NCBI GenBank assembly: GCA_964388155.1
Contig: CAYLYH010000025.1
Coordinates: 1-37,122 of the forward strand
DNA: 37,122 nt
Source of the DNA: JACNKV01 sp964388155
Lineage (GTDB): Bacteria > Fidelibacterota > Marinisomatia > Marinisomatales > JACNKV01
Reading direction: 5' to 3'
In this document: positions 15,278 through 24,900 of the stretch, in pieces
How the letters are laid out: the number at the start of each line of letters is the position of its first letter
Position numbering within the stretch: position 1 is the stretch's first letter
The notes under the pieces: generated by a model
The model's input: only the letters and a program-made list of their open reading frames with translations
The model's database searches: none
Told to the model about the DNA's origin: nothing
Translations under genes and position numbers: made by a program

Positions 15278-15822
15278 TTATTAAGGTTAATTCTACCGCG
15301 ATTTGACCATGTATTTAAATCCTTGGAAATAAAAGCATGACTATCGCGAGTCATCGCTAAAAAATATTGTTGAATGCCATCAGAACCGGGTAAAACTGCG
15401 AGCGATATAAAATCGGTTCGTTTTGCAATTTGTCCCGAAATCATAAATTCATCTCCAACTGTGATAGGGTTCTTATTCTTAAGCTGATAAATATTACCGT
15501 GAGATGTCAAGACGGCAAACCCGATGTTTGGTGGCGCAATTCCAAAAATATAATGAACAGCGTCAACAATTGTTTCTTGTGTTTCAATATCTTCAACTAA
15601 TGATGCATGCTCATTCAACGCATTTTTTAGCTCTTGCAGCAACTTCTTAGGAACAGATTCACCTTTAATTCCTGGTTCTCCCTTTTCTCCTTTTTCACCG
15701 GGAGGTCCGGGGAACCCTTGCTCTCCCCGCTGTCCGGGATCGCCTTGCGGACCGGGTGAGCCCTCAGGGATACACCCAAGTATGATTACGATTACAAACG
15801 AGATTGAGAGGAGTTTTATCAT
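15274..15822 (-). CDS. Collagen-like repeat lipoprotein
   Basis: A 182-residue lipoprotein. I place the start at the ATG at 15822 because it forms an ATGA overlap with the upstream stop and opens a clean lipoprotein signal with lipobox ILGC (Cys about 16). Right after it come about 12 uninterrupted Gly-X-Y triplets rich in Pro, Glu and Lys (GPQ, GDP, GFP, GPP, GEK types), a collagen triple-helix signature, then a short helical segment and a C-terminal domain of about 110 residues (IGFAVLTSHGNIYQL ... YFLAMTRDSHAFIS) that I do not recognise. Trimeric stalk with a C-terminal head is inferred. An upstream in-frame ATG at 15858 would add 12 residues inside the neighbour. Confidence 0.82.
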   Translation of the reverse strand: MIKLLSISFVIVIILGCIPEGSPGPQGDPGQRGEQGFPGPPGEKGEKGEPGIKGESVPKKLLQELKNALNEHASLVEDIETQETIVDAVHYIFGIAPPNIGFAVLTSHGNIYQLKNKNPITVGDEFMISGQIAKRTDFISLAVLPGSDGIQQYFLAMTRDSHAFISKDLNTWSNRGRINLNK

Positions 15823-16391
15823 CCTGCAGGAAATAAAAATGGTAATGCCCGGCTCCATGCCATGGACATAATAATAAACAGCTCTGACACAATCGCGGCA
15901 GAAAAGAAGAGAATTGCTCTTTTTAAATCTCGGTTTTTAATGGCGTTGATTTTTCCTAGTGCATAAACTTGATTTGCAAACATTTTATACGTGAGATTAT
16001 CGTCACTGAACACTTCTTCAAAATAGTTCGCATATTCGGTTTCATCATTAAATTGAGAAATTCCACCAAAAAATGTTGGATTGGTTAGATATTTACTATC
16101 GTCGTTTTCTCCAACGATTCCGTTACTTTTTCTCAATCTTGGCAGGATGACTAACAGTAAATGAATAATCGCAAGAAAGGCTGAAATAAAATAAACTAGC
16201 ACCATCACAAACGAAAACCAGCCTAATTGTACTTTTAAGAAATGTACGATAAAAAAGACCATAAATACACCCAAAATGGATAAAAGTGTAAATGCCTTTT
16301 GATCTGTACGTTGAATGATTTGCTGTTCGCTCGATAATATGTGAAATACCGGGGCGATATTACTTTTGACTAAATCTGATGTGTTATTCAT
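15819..16391 (-). CDS. PycTM/DUF5706-like membrane protein
   Basis: A 190-residue protein with predicted membrane helices at about 34-52, 57-83 and 158-182. Residues 29-33 (TDQKA) immediately before the first helix, PRLRK after the second, NPTFFGGI (104-111), EYANYFEEV, and NQVYALGKINAIKNRDLKRA before the last helix fit the layout of the DUF5706 domain, which is the transmembrane effector (PycTM) of Pycsar anti-phage systems that perforates the membrane on sensing cyclic pyrimidine nucleotides. No nucleotide cyclase is seen in the window, so this would be an orphan or a housekeeping relative. Its stop overlaps the start of the collagen-like gene. Family assignment is from pattern memory and needs a profile search. 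Confidence 0.6.
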   Translation of the reverse strand: MNNTSDLVKSNIAPVFHILSSEQQIIQRTDQKAFTLLSILGVFMVFFIVHFLKVQLGWFSFVMVLVYFISAFLAIIHLLLVILPRLRKSNGIVGENDDSKYLTNPTFFGGISQFNDETEYANYFEEVFSDDNLTYKMFANQVYALGKINAIKNRDLKRAILFFSAAIVSELFIIMSMAWSRALPFLFPAG

Positions 16392-16473
16392 TTATCTGTT
16401 TTCCATTTGACCTGAAAAGTTAAACCATCTGACGAAATTAATAAAGATAATGATTTATATTTTTCATTCTGGT

Positions 16474-18768
16474 TTACAGGTTATATTCCATCGTGACAAA
16501 CCAATTTCGAGTGGCTCCCGGCCAGTAAAATGCATGATATCCGTCCCACTCATATCCATATCCGAATGTAGAATATAACACATCGGTAAGATTATTTACT
16601 TTGAATCCAATATTGAAATGCTCTGTATCGTATGAGACTCCCGCATCGATGGTGACAAAAGGATCGATGACACCTATATTATCGTTATCAAGATACTGCT
16701 TTCCCACATGACGGAGACTCAATGTTGTTCTGATATTTCGTGCAGGCTGATATTGGATACTACCATTTAACAATAGATTCGGAGCTGTCGGTAATGTCTT
16801 GCCGTCATATTGCCCGGAATTGAAAATATTCTGACTAAAAGCGCCATTCATACTTATCTTAAGATTATCCAGTAATTTCCATGATAAGTCAAATTCAACC
16901 CCTTGATGGATGGTCGCATCCGCTGAGGAATAATCATATTCCCCTTCTTGATCTATATCGATATTTTTTAATTGCTCATTTTCATAATTAATTCGATAGA
17001 GATTTAACCCAACATGAATATATTTTGAACGATATTCAAATCCTGTTTCCATGTCATGAATCACTTCAGCTGCTGCCATAACGGGTTCGCTCCACATATC
17101 GTCTGCACTGATAATTTGATTATCCGCAGGTTCTTTCTGTGCTTTTCCGTAATTCACAAATAAAGACATGGACGAATTCGGATTATAAATTACTCCTACC
17201 CGCGGATTGACGAAAGGCCAACTTGCCGATAATTGATGTCCCGCAGCATGTCCGATTTTCTCCTGGTTCAATGACCAATTATGGTTTTGGATTTGTAGAT
17301 CACCGATGACTTTTATTTTTTCAGAAATATCATAGGCTAAATGCGCAAATGCCGTTAATGAGGTTTTCTCTCCAAGATATTGATAATATTTGTACCAGTC
17401 GCTTCCTAACGTTACATCTAAACTCTCATCGGAAAAATTCGTGACTTCTCCAAAATGGTCACCTTGATAAACCCGTAATTCACCGCCAAAATCCAACCGA
17501 AAATTATTTTGGCGATAGGTTAACGTTGGGATGATTCCATAATATTGGTTCACAATCCATTTTCGACGAAGCAAATCTGTTTCCATGTCATTTTCGGTAG
17601 AATCAGCAAAAGAATCATTTACATCAAGATTGTACGAATACCAATCTTCCCCTTCTTTAAACACTTCATAATATCCGCTTCCCATTACAAGATAGGCTGT
17701 GTTTGTAAATGTCAAGTTCCGATGGAAATTATATCGAGTATTTAACGAATATATTTGCTGTAGAAAATCATCTGTATAAGCTTTAACTCCGGCTCGGCGT
17801 TTTTCTCTGTCCGTAATGTCATAGATGTAAATCCCGTCCCAAGTCAGGTTTGTATTTTCATATCCGATGAGTGCCCTGAATTGGTTGGTCATTCTCTGTC
17901 CACGATGCTCAATCCCAAATGAAAACGCCTTTTGTCTGCTGTCGTGATATTCACGGTATCCGTCAGATTCTACTTGAGAATACCTGGCTTTTAGACTGAG
18001 CGTTTTCCCTAACAATTGCCCGGAGTTCGTCTCCAAACTGTATTTTGACGTATTATAAGAACCTTTTCCATAATTAAATGATAATGTCGGAGTCTCAGAA
18101 CGAATCTTTGTTGTCACATTTATGGATCCACCAAATGCTGCGGAACCATACAAACTGTTTCCGATTCCGCGCTGAATTTGGACGTCTTTTGCATCCTTGA
18201 GGATATCGGTATGATCCACCCAATACACCTGATGGCTTTCGTTATCATTGAGAGGTACATTATCCAGCATAACGGCAATGCGGCTTTGGTCAAATCCGCG
18301 AATGGAGACGTAAGAATATCCCGTGCCATTCCCGCTCTCGCTGAAGGCAAACACACCGGGTTCTGATGCCAGAATCATGGGTACATCCTCAACTGTGTAA
18401 CGTGAAGATATCTCTTCTTGGGTCAAATTGGAAAATGCCACCGGAGTCACGCCTTCAACCGCTCGCATTGCGCTTACAAATACTTCTTCTCCCTCAAGGA
18501 TGATTGATTTGAGTATAACGACTACGTCGGATGTTTCAGGCGTTATTATCACCGTTTTGTAAGCAATATGATGGAAGTGAATGGGCTGTCGGGATTCTAC
18601 ATCAAATACAAATTTCCCCATAGAATCGGTGGTTGTCCCTGCGGATTCACAGGAAATATTGACACCCTCAATCGGCTGATTGTTTTCATCTAAAACAGTT
18701 CCGTGAATGGACAAGGTTTGCGTAAATGAAATACTAATAAAAAAAAATGAAAGTAAGAATGATCGCAT
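16474..18768 (-). CDS. TonB-dependent outer-membrane receptor, TPP-riboswitch controlled
   Basis: A 764-residue outer-membrane receptor. Signal peptide 1-18; carboxypeptidase-regulatory-like domain about 20-95 (IHGTVLDENNQPIEGVNI ... GKFVFDV), common in FCB phyla; plug domain about 105-225 with EDVPMILASEPGVFAF, YVSIRGFDQSRIAVMLDNVP and GNSLYGSAAFGGSINV; then a beta-barrel rich in alternating aromatic residues that ends in TMEYNL. No obvious TonB box could be fixed. A TPP riboswitch covers its leader (18775-18868), so the likely cargo is thiamin, a thiamin phosphate or a pyrimidine/thiazole precursor, as proposed for TPP-regulated receptors in the Bacteroidetes. No thiamin biosynthesis gene or inner-membrane transporter lies next to it. 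Confidence 0.9.
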   Translation of the reverse strand: MRSFLLSFFFISISFTQTLSIHGTVLDENNQPIEGVNISCESAGTTTDSMGKFVFDVESRQPIHFHHIAYKTVIITPETSDVVVILKSIILEGEEVFVSAMRAVEGVTPVAFSNLTQEEISSRYTVEDVPMILASEPGVFAFSESGNGTGYSYVSIRGFDQSRIAVMLDNVPLNDNESHQVYWVDHTDILKDAKDVQIQRGIGNSLYGSAAFGGSINVTTKIRSETPTLSFNYGKGSYNTSKYSLETNSGQLLGKTLSLKARYSQVESDGYREYHDSRQKAFSFGIEHRGQRMTNQFRALIGYENTNLTWDGIYIYDITDREKRRAGVKAYTDDFLQQIYSLNTRYNFHRNLTFTNTAYLVMGSGYYEVFKEGEDWYSYNLDVNDSFADSTENDMETDLLRRKWIVNQYYGIIPTLTYRQNNFRLDFGGELRVYQGDHFGEVTNFSDESLDVTLGSDWYKYYQYLGEKTSLTAFAHLAYDISEKIKVIGDLQIQNHNWSLNQEKIGHAAGHQLSASWPFVNPRVGVIYNPNSSMSLFVNYGKAQKEPADNQIISADDMWSEPVMAAAEVIHDMETGFEYRSKYIHVGLNLYRINYENEQLKNIDIDQEGEYDYSSADATIHQGVEFDLSWKLLDNLKISMNGAFSQNIFNSGQYDGKTLPTAPNLLLNGSIQYQPARNIRTTLSLRHVGKQYLDNDNIGVIDPFVTIDAGVSYDTEHFNIGFKVNNLTDVLYSTFGYGYEWDGYHAFYWPGATRNWFVTMEYNL

Positions 18769-18774
18769 GATGAT

Positions 18775-18868
18775 CTCCCTTCGCTGGCATTATCCAGAGC
18801 AGGTTCAAAGGGTATATTCTCAGCCGTCCCCTCTGGGTTAAGGACAGCACCCCAAAAACACGAAGGAA
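18775..18868 (-). promoter_or_regulatory. TPP (thi-box) riboswitch
   Basis: On the minus strand the leader carries the conserved thi-box blocks in order: GGGGTGC, GGCTGAGA, ATACCCTTTGAACCTG, and CTGGATAATGCCAGCGAAGGGA. P1 pairs CCTTCG (around 18861-18866) with CGAAGG (18778-18783). The 3' strand of P1 contains AAGGGAG, the Shine-Dalgarno of the receptor gene, 6 nt before its ATG at 18768. Ligand-stabilised P1 would therefore hide the ribosome binding site directly, without a separate expression platform. No T-run for termination is present. Confidence 0.95.
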
Positions 18869-18904
18869 TTTACATTATTTTAGTGGTTGGAATATAGAGA
18901 ATCC

Positions 18905-21900
18905 TCATTCACCTTCCGGCAAAAAGACAAAAAACAGCAATTCTCCGTCATTCCAGTTTTTTGGAGTTTTGTCTCCGATGACAATCCGCATTTGGTTCGC
19001 CCCGGTAAACTCAAAAATGCAATGTTTTACTTCTCCGCCGGATAATTCCCAATCCATTTGCCATGGATGTTTTGTGTAATCAATCGAATAAGTCCCGTTG
19101 ATTGTTTCGTCAATTTTCGTTCCCATTTTTTTGTGCATCTGCATCGTACCGGTTTGGCTCTCTGTTTCAAGATCACCGGTAAACACTAAACTGACCTGCA
19201 TGAGAATTCCGGCGTATTTCCAAAACCCATCCAGCAATCGGGTAAATGTAACATTTCGCACACGCATGTCTTCACTCACATTTCCGGCACGGTCTTGAGC
19301 GGACATAGTGAGAATAAATGGCAATCCAAGGAAAGGCGTTTCGCTATTTTGCAGTAAAATATCTTGATATAAGCCTACTTTCATTTCTTCTTCAACTAAA
19401 TCTATTTCATAGACGAATCCTGTTTCTTTTGTCCCGTTTAACCAAACTGCCTTTGCGGTAACGACATCTTCACTAAGTTCGTACGTTATCAGCGGATCAA
19501 TCACCAGTGTGTTTTGAACGGGTGCACTAATCGTGATTACCGGTTTAATATTGTCAAATAAAATATTTTGGACAGAAATCGAATCAGAAAAATTTCCCGC
19601 AAGATCTTTTCCGCCCATTCGAATCGAATAGATACTTCCGCTTTGCAATTTGATTGAAGGAAGTGAAATATTCTCGTGAATCCCTGTCGTTAAGAACTCT
19701 TGAGTTAGCGAAAATTCGTGAGGACTTTTCCGGTCTTCTAATCCCCCGGTTTGCAAAATGACTCCGCCACAATTTTTCAACACTTCGGAGGTTGAATATC
19801 CTAATGCAAATCTGTTTAGAGCCGTATCTGATTTCAATGATACAAATTCTAAAACAGGAGGTTTATTGTCAAATAAAATATTTTGCACTTCAACCTCTTT
19901 TGCGATGTTCCCTGCTTTGTCTTCCCCCGATAATGTGATGGTGTAAATTCCACTTTCGACCAACGGCAATTCTAAAGGAGGTTTTATATCTCTGTGAATT
20001 CCACCGGAACGAGCGTCGCTATCAATTGTAATGATATGCGGAGAACGGTTATCGCGACTGCCATCCGTCTGAGTGAATGTTGCCGTGAGTGTATTCATCG
20101 TTTCAGAGCAGAAATAGTCGATGCTCGCCTTCGGAATAATCTCAGTATCTATCGGGCGTGAAATCGACAAAACCGGAGGAATGGAGTCAAACGTGACCTG
20201 TGTTACGCTTACGGTATCTGAACAATTTCCGGCGAAATCAGAACCAATCATTTTCAGATTATAAACCGTCCCATTGATAAATGTTATCCGATCGGTGATA
20301 TTAAGTGAATCATTTCTGCCGGCTTTTCGCTCGTCGTCTGATAGCAATACGGTTTGTCGTCCGTCTTCGCTTTCGACAATTATCTCTCCACTCTGTAACA
20401 GTTCATTTATGGATAAGCTAAGTTTCATCGCATTCACATACGTATCATTAACCGGCTCATATATCTCCAAAATCGGCGGAGTTGTGTCATAGCGAACATT
20501 TGTAGCCGTTGTTGGCTTTGACGAATTTCCGGCGATATCCACACCGTTGAGTTCGATGGAATAAATTGCACCTTCTTTCAATTGCACATATTGACTGAAA
20601 TTAATTTCGTGACTTCCGGAACTTAAATGTTCATCGTCTAATGATAATTCCCAAGGAGATTGAGGGTCCAACGCACCGCCGGTTCGCTGTATCAGCACGT
20701 TCCCTTCTTTTAATGCTTCACTTGATGTATATGCGATAACCAGCTCTAATATTGATGAGTTAGAGATTGGTTTATTAATGCTTATTATCGGTGGTACCAC
20801 ATCATAATGGAATGCTGAAAATTCAACAGGTTCTGCGGAGTTCCCGGCTAAATCAATTCCGGTAAAAGTCACCATGTATTCAGCACCGCTAATCAGATTC
20901 ACCATTTTAGTTGGCAGCACTCCTCCGCCAAGCCCTTTTTCCAATCGTGATCCTTTAAGATGTACGATGTGCAAACTATCAGAATCCGGGCGACCGCCGG
21001 AATGTGCAAACACAATCTCACCGGATGCCAATGTTTCGCTGAGTTCATAACGAATATCCAATTGATTGTAAAAGGATGAATCCTGCGGGCTAAATACGGT
21101 GATTACCGGGGTTTCTCGGTCATATCGAAAGACAGTGCTCACTTGTGGCATTACCACAGAATTTCCGGCAAAATCTTTACCGACAAACTCCGGATAGTAA
21201 TTCACACCATCTGTTAATTCGATTTCCGGCTGTATGCTATGCTCACCTTCGTTCAAATAATCGCCTTCCAATTGATAACGCTGCACCGGATATAAGGTTG
21301 TATCCTCCGGCACCCAATGAACACGGCAGACTTCTACATCTTCGCTAAACGTGTAGGTTAACTCAATGGTATTCAGCGGTAAATCATTTACTCGAGAGAC
21401 ATATTCAACGGTAGGTGATGTCAAATCATAGACCACATTCTCAACCGCCGCGGATGCACCGATATTCCCTGCTTTATCCTGCCCGACGACCGTCAACGAA
21501 TAACGCGTATTTTCCGTTATCGAAAGATTGGCAATGTTTATCTCGTGGCCACCGGATTGTAAATCCTCATCCGAAATATCAACTCGGATAGAATCAGTCT
21601 CATTTCTCCAAATAATTTCACCGGTCAGCAATGTTTCATTAACCGAGTACCGAATGGAATTAAGGTTATATAACGTCGAATCTTGCGGTTCTGCAATAGT
21701 GATTATTGGCGGTGAGACATCGTAGATCACCCGACGCACGGTAAGTGTATGCGATGAATTTCCGGCAGAATCCTCTCCGAAAAATGCAATGGAATAGGCC
21801 ATTCCATCACCTAACGAAATATCCGGCGACGCCCCCAAAATGTCAATCTGAAACGCCTCTCCGATTGCAGGCGTAAATTCAACCGTTCCTGAAAGAAGAG

Positions 21901-24900
21901 ATTCCGACACCGAATACCCAATTTGAAGATCATTCACAAACGAGTCATCCGTAAAACTTAGGTCTGAAAACATCGGTGGTGAAATATCGTACGTAAATTT
22001 ACGGATGCTAACAGAGTCTTCAGAATTCCCTGCCAAATCCTTTCCGCGAATAAGCAGCGAATAGGAATGCCCGTCAGTGAGCATCGGTTGATAATAATCC
22101 AAAATATCATGATGCCCGGATTTTAATGCATCTCCACTCAAATGATATTCTATTTCGTCAAGAGTTGTTAAATCTTTCCATAAAACAGCTCCCTGTGATA
22201 ATTCTTCCGTTAAAGTGTATGTAAATCCTCTGTGGTTTCTCCAATCGTCATCATGCAAATCGGTGATGTGAATCGTTGGTGGAGTAACATCATAGAGGAT
22301 ACGATAAACTGTAATCGTATCAGAATTATTTCCGGCAAAATCCGTTCCGAAGAATGAAATATCATAGACGATACCATCTGACAAAGAGTCTTGGCGATAT
22401 AAACCCATCGGTTCATGACGCCCTGCACTTCGCCCCTCTATACTTAACGGAACATGAAAAGTTCGTCCGTCAGATCCAACAAACTGAACTTCTGCAGATG
22501 CCATCGTTTCGGATAGACCATATCCAATTGCAGGGGAATTTATTGACGTGCTGTCGGCAATGGAAATATTCGTAAACACGGGTGGCGTAACATCGTAGCG
22601 GATGTCGTTCACAAACACCGGTTCTGCAGCATTGTTTGCATAATCCTCCCCGAATATTGTAATCGAATATCTGTGACCGTCGAGTAATTGCGGGCGGAAT
22701 TCATGCAAACCGGCTGTACATGCGGACGAGTCCATGCTGAAGGTAATGCTGTCACCGGTAGATTGGTCTGCCCAAACGACGGTTCCGTGTTCTATGTCCT
22801 CTGAAAGTGAGTATCGTAAAAGCGGTGTATTCATCCACTGATGATGAACCATATTTTCGATTTGAATTAACGGCGGAGAGAAATCATAAACGATACTGTC
22901 AATGACCGCAGTTTGACTTTTATTCCCGGTTAAGTCCACACCAACATACGTAATTCGATAACTCAGACTGTCCGTGAGTTCAATATCGGATAATGCGCTG
23001 TTTGAATGGACGCCTTCTCTTCGTTCATTTTGCATCAGAATTTGGGTGATAGTATCTCCACGAATAGATATAAACTTTAGCTCACCGGCAGATAACGGTT
23101 CGCTATTAGTAAACTGAATAATGGATTGATTTATCACCGCCTTTGTTGTGGGAGATAATAACTGTACAATCGGTGGCGTGGCATCCAGCACAACATGATT
23201 GATAATCGCAGGTTTTGATACATTTCCGGCAACATCCTCCCCGTTTATGCAGATGGAATAATCGCCGTCTTTCAACCACGCTTCATCTGCCTCAGTCAAT
23301 AAGTAATCCTGAATTCCTTTGGTTAGATAGGTTGAATCAAGATGAACTTTTCGCAATGAATCATCGTCAGATTTCCGCAGAAATGCCAATACGCCTGAGG
23401 ACAAATCTTCTGAGTTTTTCCATAACAGGAGAATTTCAGATAGGCGCTCATCTTCTTTTGGAGAAATAAACTCTAATTTGGGTGAAGTTACATCATAGGT
23501 TATGCCAACGATCATCGGGGACTCCGACTGATTTTCGGTAGAATCTATTCCAATAATCTTGATAGCATATACCGCACTGTCAAGTAAGTTAGGAGTATGC
23601 ATAAGGCGAATATTTTCATGACGCCCGGCGGATAACTCCATCCCTTCCATCTTTTGTTTCAGAACCGAAAGTGTATCACCTTCGGCAGTAAATTGAAACC
23701 AGATGACATCCCCCGAAAACAGCGGTTCAGAAATGGAATAACTGATATTTTTATGATTGACGATGATATGTTCAGTCGGCGCAGTAAGTAAAATCACCGG
23801 CGGTGTAAAGTCATACCGAATATTCTCCACGATACTTTCGCAGAGATTTCCGGCTTTATCACTTCCGGTTAACTGAAGTTTATATACCGTATTTTCATAT
23901 ATGTTTTCCGGTTTTTGGATTTGGAGCATGTGTGCACCGGACAAAAGAAATTCATTGGTTAATCGTTTGGTTTTTTGCGGAAGTATTTCGTTTTCGAGAA
24001 ACCATTGGATCCGTCCATCTACGACATCTTCAGAAAGTGTATATTCAATAGTTAATTGATTCATTCGTTCGTTGTGTATTGGCGAAACCACCAAAATTTC
24101 CGGCAGCGAACTGTCATATAAAACCGATGGAATCACCACACGATCTGAGGGATTACCGGCATAGTCTTCTCCAAATATCACAAGATTGTAAACTTCCCCA
24201 CTAACGAGGGTATCGCTATCACTTAAAGTAATACTTAGGCTATCTGACTGAAATAAATATTCTTCGGACAACGTGTAGCCGTCAAATGATGTTTTATTCA
24301 CATCCTCAGAAAACGGCACCCATGAAATCGTGCAATATTTTAAGTCCTCAGATATAGATAAGCCAACCTCTGTCGTGCTTACCGATGCGCCGGAATCAGG
24401 AAAAAGTACCGTGATTTCAGGTTTCGTTGTATCATACTCAATATCATAAATGGAAATCAGTTCTGATTCATTTCCTGCAAAATCGACACCGGCAAACGTC
24501 AGAGTGTAGCAACTTTGCTCACTGAGTGTAGGTGCGTGCATCAATTCGATGTTTCGTTTTTCTCCTTTGAGCATTTCATCACCACTAAGCGGAACAATGT
24601 GTGGTGAATGCGGATCCGCTTTGCCGGATGTTTGTTCCCAACGGAACTCCCCCGCATACAGATTCTCGCTTAAACGAAATGACAAAGACAAATCATGAAT
24701 ATACGCCCCGTCTTGCGGGGAAACAAGTGTTACCCGGGGAGGTGAAAAATCCATGTGAATATCATGAACTACGATAGAATCAGATACGTTTCCGGCTAAA
24801 TCCATCCCGGATAGCCTAAGTGTGTACATCGTGCTGTCTTTTGTCAACATCAATGGAAAGACCACAATGTGATGTCCTTTGACTATCAGACTATCCGTCA

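Noticed and set aside
18775..18868. Cobalamin riboswitch as the regulator of the TonB receptor
   Set aside because: The conserved blocks (CTGAGA, ACCTG, GGATAATGCCAGCG) are those of the TPP element; the B12-box is absent.
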